Shown here piece by piece: positions 56,187 to 64,000 of a stretch of 64,000 nucleotides of DNA (position 1 is the first letter of the stretch; every line of letters begins with the position of its first letter). Both the position numbers and the translations under genes were made by a program. The stretch lies in NCBI GenBank assembly GCA_050084515.1, contig CM114272.1:59086001-59150000 (forward strand). The letters run 5' to 3'. The notes beneath the pieces are model-generated. The model was not told the origin of the DNA. It was given only the letters and a program-made list of their open reading frames with translations, and ran no database searches. Source of the stretch: Blasia pusilla (lineage: Eukaryota > Marchantiophyta > Marchantiopsida > Blasiales).

Positions 56187-57520
56187 GTGAGGTATCGAGG
56201 GGTTTCGAGTGAGGAACCACCTCAACTCCCATCCGTGGCTAGATCGTCATCCCTAGACAGCGGATCTAGTGACGAGTTTGCGCACGGGGACAGTGATACG
56301 TGGAGAAAGATGGACGACATGGGCCACCGGGGCATGCGTCGTTTCTCGGGTGCGGTAGGCACCATAGATCTTGACGATTTCATCCAAGAGTTCCACACGT
56401 GGTGTGAATTCTAGGAGATACAGACCCCTACGCGGTTCAACCCTTTTATGGCATGGAAGGGGTTGTTCCAACACTTGGAGGGTCCGCCGAAGGATGACTA
56501 CATGGATTTTTGATCTTTATACTCAATAGAGATCGATGCCTGGAGGGTGTATTGGGCTCCAGGGTATGTGAGCACTAGTAATCACGAGGCATATGATGGG
56601 ATAGTGAGAGCGGAGAGACCTACACCATAAGCCCAGGGATTAGATGGAGAGGATGGCAGTGAGAGTGGTGAGGTGGCAGAGACCTCTCATGGTAAAGGAC
56701 CACCGAGTTTCAATCCTACAATGGATTTCTTTCGATAGTTGGGGAGGAACTACCAAGGCGTGCGGACCGACAAGATGAAGAGTCTACAGGATTTCTAGCG
56801 GAGATTGGGTGAGAGTCTAAGGGAGGCATTCATGTGCATGAGGAGGCTCATCATTGCCACCTATGGGGTGACTGAGGCGCAGTTAGTACAGTATTGGTAC
56901 GGGGTGTTGGACAAGGAGCTACGGAGGAGAGTTCAGGATGCGATGTTGCTTCACACGGTGAAGCCCACATTGGAGGTGATCTTCGAGTTGTCTAAGCGGA
57001 TAGAGCTCAACAAGAGTGAGGAGCAGGTGGTAACCACTGGATTTTTGCGGGATACGTCGGGTCGACGAGTAGGAGTAGACCCACATGTGCCCCAACATGC
57101 ACCAGTACCTCAGGAGCAGGGCGGGTATCATGAGCCGATGAGGCAACGGCCTGTTCCGACATATGTTTCCCAACAAGGACCAGGATTGGCTTGTTGGACG
57201 TGTGGTGGGTCACATAGGCAAAGGGGCTGCCCACAATATGGGAGAGGGCCACGGGCGCCTTAGATTGCTCAAGAGCCACAAAGGATGGCCCCACCACATT
57301 TGCAGTGTCATCATTGTCATCGATATGGTCACACTAGGGATAGGTGTGATGATCTTTGCCGGGAGGTAGGTAGAGGACTTGGGGGCGAGAGATTTGGTGG
57401 AGATCAAGTGATGGATGATCATGGTGGTAGAGTGCCATCACCAGGTACAGGAGATGGAGAACATGCACCTGATGCAGCGCTCCTCACTTGCATCGATCAA
57501 TTGGAGCTACCATGATGATG
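56187..57520 (+). pseudogene. Element C gag with two zinc knuckles
   Basis: Coding blocks in one main frame with a few stops: RFSGAVGTIDLDDFIQEFHT, then NPTMDFFR, then NYQGVRTDKMKSLQDF. The open frame 56805-57263 follows, with GESLREAFMCMRRLI and VLDKELRRRVQDAML. Knuckle 1 is CWTCGGSHRQRGC (CX2CX3HX4C, about 57.2 kb). Knuckle 2 is CHHCHRYGHTRDRC (CX2CX4HX4C, about 57.31 kb). Gag binds and packages the RNA. This is the best preserved gag of the three elements. Confidence 0.8.
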
Positions 57521-57539
57521 ATGCAGCCAGTGATAGGCA

Positions 57540-58560
57540 CAGAGCCGAGAGTAGCTAGTGTGGATCTAGCCTCCACGTCGTATCAAGATACGGAGAAGGA
57601 TTATATGCGGTTGAGATTTATATGTAGTGCGACTCACGTTGAGGCTGTTGCTGTGGTGAGTCGGGATGCTGCGAGAGTAACCGAGCCATCGAGAGGTGGG
57701 GTTGAGATTGACCCACAGGAGGGGACTGATGGGCAACATGCTAGGGTTTCCCAGTCATTCACGTTTGTCAGAGGCATTGCATACACCGTCAATGGTGCCT
57801 CGACGACCGATAGTACCCACGGGTGAGGCATGTGCGTCGACCTCACGAGGAGCTGGGGAGACGACTCCTATGTTGGCTCGGGAGGAGCTAGTGTCAACCA
57901 TGTTGTTGGAGGTGGCCACTAGGGTGAGCCACACTCTATTTTTTTTCGCCATGGAGTTGGCAACGTTGGGAGTTGGACCAGCAGAGGTGTTCCGACTGGC
58001 CGCCACGTTGTGTGAGCGTGGAGAGGTGGTTGCCTCTCGTTTGAAGGTGGTTGATGAGGAAGTGGTGGACTTGCCCTCAAAGCATATGTTGGGGATGTTC
58101 CCCACTTAGTCATGGCATGCTGCAGTGGCAAAGTTGGTAGATATGCAAGCTAGGCCAGCGATAGAGCAAGCTATGATTATACCAGGTGTGGTATTGTTGG
58201 ATAATAGAGCATGAGTGATTTGCTTGGTTAATCCGACATGTACAGTGTACCATCCGTAGCGCGTCCTACTTGATTTGGAAGCGAAACCCTTGATTTTAGG
58301 GAATGCAGCGTGTTTGGTGTTGGATTTACCGATATCGAGCGTTGTCCCTTTCAGATACAAACCTCTATTGGGGGCTTATCACCCACGCAGTACATGACTT
58401 GACAGAAGTTAGTGATTAGACTTCAGCCCGAGCATGAAAGGGATGGTGCGATGGTGCGCACTTGGGTGATTACGACACCAAAAGAGTCGTATGATGTGTT
58501 GGTAGGGAGTATAGTGTTGTATCCCCTTGGGTTCATTCTGGATTTTTAGGAGGAGACGGT
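57540..58560 (+). pseudogene. Element C aspartic protease region
   Basis: Family blocks in order: SEALHTPSMVP (57.77 kb), LGVGPAEVFRLAATLCERG (57.97 kb), QARPAIEQAMIIPGVVLLDN (58.15-58.2 kb), RVLLDLEAKPLILGNAAC (58.26-58.32 kb, active-site Asp kept but S-G replaced) and ESYDVLVGSIVLYPLGF (58.49-58.54 kb). A 137-codon open frame covers 57696-58109. Confidence 0.6.
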
Positions 58561-58569
58561 TTCTTATCG

Positions 58570-58970
58570 GCCAGGATAGCGATCAGAATATGGACATGTG
58601 AGCCATCTACCGGTGTTGTTTGCAGGGAGTAGTGATGGTCGACCACATGAGGATATAGTGACCACGTTGGCCACATTCAAAGGTAGTATTGGCTGATCAG
58701 GAGAGTTCGGGGAGAGGAGCACATATGCGAAGGATATTCCCATAGCAGATAGTCCCAGTGAGAAACATGTCAGGGTGGGTGTCTCTTCCCATGGTGCGGA
58801 ACTTCTTTATTGTTGTTGGGGACGAGCGTTGAGATGCGTGAAGTGCAGACAAGATCGTGAGGCATGCGTGGAGCCGTGCGTGTGTTTGGAGAAGGGTACA
58901 AGAGTGTTAGATCTCTTTGGAGGGATCAACACGGCGGGTTGTTGCAGTGTGGCAGTGTTGCGGGGATGAC
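58570..58970 (+). pseudogene. Element C methyltransferase, truncated after motif I
   Basis: The N-terminal part is followed by CLEKGTRVLDLFGGINT (motif I, near 58.9 kb). The sequence then fails to match the family and reaches the polypurine tract at 59064-59073 within about 100 bp. The rest of the methyltransferase, RT, RNase H and integrase (about 4.5 kb in A) are deleted. Confidence 0.75.
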
Positions 58971-59063
58971 GGTACCAATGGTGCTAGATGTGTATAGGAT
59001 AGGAGATCTTGTCAGGTACATATATGTGTGCTATTTGGAGTTAGGGGTATCCAACAGCCAACT

Positions 59064-59824
59064 AGGGGGGCGGTTTTGGGGTCCCATTGTATATGCATGA
59101 GTGTATTTCATTTACTTGTGGATCTACCGGTATGTTGGGGGAGATCAGTGTTGTGTGATGTGTAGATGTGACCAGCGATGTGTATGTGCATGACAACTAT
59201 CACATCTTATTTTGACGCAGGTAGAGTTCTATCGTGTCGATGGCATAGAGAGTTAGCGGGTTATTTGGGTGTAACTTCGTCACGAGATGTCGGATGAGGT
59301 TGGCGACAAGTCTGTTGTGTCGGGAACGTCATTTTGGCGATTTCCCTATTTTGATCTTAGTCTGTCAGGTGACCTATTGACCGAGTCAACGGTCACCTCG
59401 TAACTTGTACAAGCAGGTTACCGTTGGGTGGGTTATTTTAGAGGGAAGAGCTTTTTGGCTCTTCCCAAGGGTTTGAGAATCAGAGAGATGGCTTTCTCAA
59501 GCCATCTTTCTCATGTTGAGCCTTAGGAGCGCCTCTCTTGCATAGACGTGTGTGGTTGTGTAGGATTTAGGGTTCTAGCGTCTGGATTGCCTCATAGCAG
59601 AAGGTGGATGTGGTTCAATATGCCGATGTAGATTCATGAGTGGAGTTTTAGGCCAAGTGAGCCATTTTTATTACTCTTGATTTTGTTGTGGGATCCCAGT
59701 GTATATGCGTGAGAGTATTTCATTTATGTGTGGATCTATTCGTATGTTGGGGAAGATTGGTGTTGTTTGGTGTATGGATGTGACCAGCAATGTGGGTTGT
59801 GTAGTGATGTGTATACGCACGACA
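59064..59824 (+). repeat. Element C 3' end: polypurine tract and R-L-R repeats
   Basis: aGGGGGGCGG at 59064-59073, then R1 (59073-59190), L (59191-59684) and R2 (59685-59824, ending CGCACGACA). R1 and R2 share tgtatatgcRtgag, gtatttcattta, tgtggatct, gtgaccagc. As in A, the 5' L (ending 53750) is followed by the primer site and not by R. Confidence 0.8.
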
Positions 59825-60287
59825 TCTTCCTTTAAGCATAGCCATAGAAATCTTTGCCATAAGAATGATTCTGAAAACTTTAAACTATGTGACATACAAT
59901 CTTGTTGTCAAGGATGCCTATGCAAATGTTAGATAGACGTATTTGGAAAGGATTCAAAGGTGGGCATTAGGTCCGAGCTCGTATGATCGCAAAAGCCTAT
60001 AGTATATTATTGCATATATATGAGAAAATGTTAAAATATTATGTATAGATAGTAGAGATTCAAGATTAATACCATGTACATATGCTCATTGAGTGCATGG
60101 TGATGGAATTTTTGTTACCACAATAGTGTGATTATAAATCCGTTTGAGGATTGTATATTTTTAGCAAGGAATGTAAAACATGATTGAAAGATATGAATGT
60201 GTGACTCTGAATGATTGTAAATGATCATGGATGTATTGTGTGTCATCGTATCAGTATTATTGAAATCTCTTCGTCACCGAAGATCAA

Positions 60288-60521
60288 TTGAAGGAGCCCT
60301 TGGATAGGGTCGTCAACCCTAATATTCTTAATAGAGAGTTCAAGAATTCGTGGCTCAAGTGGCCGCATCATGCGATTGGTGATTTTGCAAGGAAAGTGGG
60401 AGAACATAAATGGAAGAAAGATTCAACTTTGTTCAATGGCCTTACAAGTTATGAAGATCTCTTGTCAAGGAAGAGGAAGTTGATGAGTAAGGTATTTGTC
60501 AAGCTCAAAGTCACACGTTGA
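60288..60521 (+). pseudogene. Short charged open frame, unidentified remnant
   Basis: A 77-codon frame, lysine-rich, with NREFKNSWLKWPHHAIGDFA and KKDSTLFNGLTSYEDLLSRK. Composition looks protein-like and it could be a leftover of a gag or host gene exon, but I recognise no family. Confidence 0.2.
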
Positions 60522-60839
60522 TGAAGGGCATGGAGGTTCATTATGGTCATGTGGAGGACATGTCTTCGAGAAGAGATAAGAGATAGAGAGCAAAAGATGA
60601 AATATCCCCACCCATGCAGTCAAAAGGACTAAGAATTCCTACTCTACCAAACTTTGGATGTATGGGCCTACACCCACGACATCAACATCCGCCATCATTT
60701 TCTAGGTTGGATGAAGGAGAGAAAGGAGTTGTTCTACCACGATGAGAGTCATTAGGCCAACACCAGCATTGTGGACCCTGTGCAAGCTCCCAGCCCGCCT
60801 TGCAAGCTTGGTTGCAGGCTCTGGGCGGGCTTGGGTAGG

Positions 60840-60928
60840 GGCCGCGGGTACCCAAGCGTGCACGGACATGTCCGACCATAGGATGGACATAAGTCTACGG
60901 ACACAAAATTTGTCTGTGTGCAACCTTG
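60840..60928 (+). repeat. Right end of the CAAGGTTGCAC inverted-repeat element
   Basis: ggccgcgggtacccaagcg, then cacggacatgtccg, and gtctgtgtgcaaccttg at the end match the right half of the complete copy at 63706-63997. Confidence 0.6.
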
Positions 60929-63705
60929 AATAGGAGATACATGATGGAAATTGAGACGATTGTTACAACAAAATCATGACCACTAGCCCTAAATTGGGAA
61001 ATTCCCATTCGCGATTGTAATGAGGTCCAAATAGATACAAATAGTAGCATAAGTGTGGGTGTCATGCAAGGGTTTGAAACTAGGGGTTTGAATTCGCATG
61101 AGAGCTATGGTTGTGGGGGCATTATTTTATATCAATTTGCAGCTAACCCACAAAACTTATACTAAAATTTGAGGAGCGTTCCTCAAATGGCGACAACTTG
61201 AACGTTCACCACTGTTTAAAGACAAGGATGTATGATGCGTGGCATGTATGTTGAATAAATTAAATCGGGCGTTCACAGTGAAATGGACTATGCATTGCAC
61301 CGTCTCTCACGTGTCCTAACTAGTGTACTAGTATTTGTAAACCCAACCCAAATACTTTAAATATTTATGAGACTTATCTTAAAAAATTATGAACATTGCT
61401 AAAAGGGTTTCTCTCCTTCAACAAATAAATATATTTCCAAGACATGTCACAACATTTATGAACATTGCCGTGTAAAAAGTTTGTTTCCTAAATAATTCAT
61501 AGATGAAGAAAATGACTCCTGGAATGATATGTTACGTGCTTTCTATTTTAGATATTTCCCATGTCACTCTCTTTTTTTTAATGTGTTGTGGCCATTAAAA
61601 ATGAATTATGTCCCAAATCCTCAGCCTCTTGCACGATTCTTGTTGGCAAAGAAGATGAAGACTAAACCCTTTGCCTTGTTTTTTATGGTATTTTGGAAAT
61701 ATTATTAAATCCAACCCCAACTACCATGTCGACATGCACCATACTTGGCCCACATAATAATGGAATGATGGAAAGAATACCACGGCCAGATATAAACGCA
61801 TTTTCTACGTTTAATCTAGTGTGAGAAGATAGATATAAAACCCATTTGTTGTGTTTAATAAGACGAGAGGAAGAAGGAACGTTGTGAAACGTAATTTGTA
61901 GGCAGAAAAGAAACTCATTTTTTAATAATATATATAACGAATCAAAGAAATCTTATTTCTTAAGAAATTGTAAGATAGTGAAGTCCTTTTCTTGTTTAAT
62001 AAAGTTTAAGGGGGTAAATACATTTTCTGAATATAAGAAAGTGCGAGAAAGTAAACACTTTTTGATGATTACGTTAGTGAAAGAAACTTAATATTTTGGT
62101 ACGCAATAAACTGCGAGAAGCTAAGCGCATTTTTTGTAATGTCTAATGATGTAAGAAAGTAGGCAGATTTTTTAATTTTCTGTTTAGTAAATGTAAAAAA
62201 AAGTAGAGTTTTTACGTTTAATAACGGTTAAGAAATTCAATAATTTACATAGTCCAATGAGTATTCTTAATTTTCCAATTAATAATATAAAAATATATTA
62301 TATGATAAATAATTAATATTAAATGAAAATTTTAATATCTTGTAAAGCTCAAGTTCATAGAAATATTTAATGTAATACACGACTAGGACGAGTACAAGAT
62401 ACTTTTAAGAAAAAAACATATGCCTTTTAGGAAACTTCTAGTAATAAGGTGACATATTACACATGGCATGCATCCAATCCATATCCAACATACTTTTATT
62501 CATATGCGTTTTACTTTAGATTTTTGTATGCGGTTTTTAACATTGGAATTCCTCTTCATCATCTAAATTTCTCATGTGTATTTTTTTCATGCTTCAATCA
62601 TAAAAAAAATTCATGCCTACTTTCCATCCTTTGGAATTTTCCCTCCAAAAAATCTCCATGGATTTCCCCATTTTTATTTGAGTTCTTCTATGTTTATTTT
62701 CCCTTGTCAAAGAATTGTTTATCTTTTTCACTTTTTATTTCATGTATTTTAAAAATAATTACACTTTCCAAATTTGAATAGAAACTTTTCATATTTTCAA
62801 GAGAGAGAGAGAGTATTTGTGAAAATATCATATGAGATTGAAACTTGAAAATAGAAAATTAAATTAGGTTTAATCTCTTTCCTTTTTAAGGACATTATAT
62901 GTTCGTTAACCGTTCTAAAGGGCATGTGACCATTTTTTATACCAAAATCAACCATTTATTTTCAAAAATATTTTACAAAGTTATCTTATTAAGAATTTCA
63001 AAAATATTTTCCATTTATTTGAGTTTAAATTAAATGATATGTAAAATTATATTTAATGTAATTATTTCTAGTGCATTGCACATGAAAAGTTATTAAAAAA
63101 ATTTGTGCTATGTGTTCATATCACTCTCCTAGTTCTTGTATGAGACTACCTTTTAAGGGATAATTTTTTATTTACTTTAATCTATTTATGATATGCACAT
63201 GGATCAAACTAAATGGCTATGCATCATGCGACCACATAGGAAATAACTTCTTGGCTCATATTGGAAGGTTAAAAAAAAAAGGGAGGTGTAGTTACATGAT
63301 CTATCTACAACAATATAAGAAACCTTTCATGGTCGAGTTGATCTAGTTTTGTCTTGAGGCTTTCAATGTTGTTGTTGGGAGATACAATGTTCCCTTATCC
63401 TTCATATTCAATTTTTTTTTACATCTGGTTGTCTATACAACTGGTTTGTTATTAATCTAAAGGAGCATTGATAATTCAAGAGTTATTGAGTGAGATATGA
63501 GGCACACGCAACCGATGGCTTATACCTTTAACAATGGAAGTATTTGGCCATAAACAGGGGTCCTTTTTCTTGAAATGTGTGATAACCATTGTATTTAGAA
63601 TTATGAACACTTACTTTCTCATTGCCATTATCCATAGTTTTTTGCTCATTATTAAAAAAATTAAATACTTAGGCAATTACAACATGAATAAGTATTGGTT
63701 TGGTT

Positions 63706-63997
63706 CAAGGTTGCACGGAAATGGACAAGTCCATCCTTAGAACGGATATGTCCACAGACATGCCGCTCGAGCACTTGTGGTCAGCATCCAAGCTCGCCCC
63801 TAAGCCCTCTGAGCTCGTACCGTAGACCGAACTGGATGAGCCCACACTGGTTTTGTGGCATGTATGCAGCGTGCATATGGGTTTGCGGGGCGGGCTGGGG
63901 GTTCAAGGGCATACTTGAGTGCGGGCCGCAGGTACCTGGGCCCGCATGGATATTTCCGTCTTAGGGACGGACATGGACATGTCCGTGTGCAACCTTG
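63706..63997. mobile_element. 292-bp element with terminal inverted repeats (MITE-like)
   Basis: CAAGGTTGCAC (63706-63716) and GTGCAACCTTG (63987-63997) are perfect 11-bp inverted ends, and similarity continues inward with cggacatgtccat-like segments. GC-rich inside AT-rich flanks, no coding capacity. Partial copies occur near 2.6, 30.9 and 60.9 kb. The target duplication cannot be judged because the window ends three bases later. Confidence 0.65.
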
Positions 63998-64000
63998 GCA

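Larger units (their letters stand above)
34752..59824 (+). mobile_element. Element C: Ty3/gypsy retrotransposon of the methyltransferase family, interrupted by B
   Basis: The 5' block L of C is split: its left 90 bp lie at 34752-34841 (TGTCACCTTAGA...ggtgtaatt) and the rest at 53338-53750. The summed length of about 503 bp agrees with the intact 3' L copy at 59191-59684 (494 bp), and the join matches that copy around gtaacttcg. After L come a self-complementary primer site, a long leader, gag with two zinc knuckles, protease and the start of the methyltransferase. A deletion then jumps to the polypurine tract and R-L-R end (59073-59824). C therefore lacks RT, RNase H and integrase and would depend on other copies. 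Outer target duplication is not evident (AGGCT left, TCTTC right). Confidence 0.75.
59830..63700. other. AT-rich flank without recognised gene
   Basis: Very AT-rich from 61.3 kb on, with many stops. Apart from the small open frame at 60288-60521 and the repeat fragment ending at 60928, I see no gene, RNA gene or LTR pair. Confidence 0.5.

Noticed and set aside
34752-59824. DIRS-type tyrosine-recombinase element, suggested by the split repeats and a methyltransferase domain
   Set aside because: The encoded enzyme is a zinc-finger DDE integrase with Ty3-type RT/RNase H, and the methyltransferase has C5-cytosine motifs, not the adenine type of DIRS elements. No tyrosine recombinase motif was seen.

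Overview
This window looks like nuclear DNA of a land plant. It has two intron-containing genes for small heavy-metal-associated (HMA) domain proteins, GT-AG introns, microsatellites and long AT-rich spacers, and several generations of Ty3/gypsy LTR retrotransposons. I cannot name the species. A non-flowering lineage seems more likely, because retrotransposons carrying cytosine methyltransferases have, to my knowledge, been reported from streptophyte algae rather than flowering plants. That is an inference.

Layout. Positions 1-360 hold a worn chromovirus integrase tail with a chromodomain. Positions 1.9-6.9 kb hold old fragments of the methyltransferase-bearing retrotransposon family (gag, methyltransferase/RT, and terminal repeats). 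Positions 9-19 kb form the genic part: two minus-strand HMA genes (9077-9837 and 17401-18268) with a shared exon plan, separated by repeat-poor spacer. Positions 20-34 kb are mostly an AT-rich desert with a solo terminal repeat (22.3-22.9 kb), a GC-rich island (23.4-23.9 kb) and fragments of a small inverted-repeat element. Positions 59.8-64 kb are again AT-rich and end in a 292-bp element with inverted ends.

The core of the window is 34752-59824. It is a three-level nest of related Ty3/gypsy elements. Element C (+) is split in its 5' terminal repeat by element B (-, 34842-53337). Element B is split in its integrase by element A (+, 35538-44959). Together they show the order gag (two zinc knuckles) - protease - C5-cytosine DNA methyltransferase - reverse transcriptase - RNase H - DDE integrase - PHD finger. 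The methyltransferase lies between protease and reverse transcriptase. The PHD finger sits where chromoviruses carry a chromodomain. All copies are damaged by stops, frameshifts or deletions.

Two further features stand out. First, in A and C the bases directly after the 5' terminal repeat are the exact reverse complement (12-14 nt) of a segment inside that repeat, and in A this segment lies about 30 bp after a TATA box. This is the geometry of Tf1-type self-primed reverse transcription, with different sequences in the two elements. Second, the ends are not ordinary LTRs. The 5' end carries block L alone, while the 3' end reads R-L-R, with R starting after the polypurine tract. Insertion ends fall at the R/L junction (TGTC...GACA). 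This is a split-direct-repeat layout, otherwise known from DIRS-type tyrosine-recombinase elements, here on an element with a DDE integrase. Solo L-R copies at 6.3-6.9 kb and 22.3-22.9 kb fit the same scheme.
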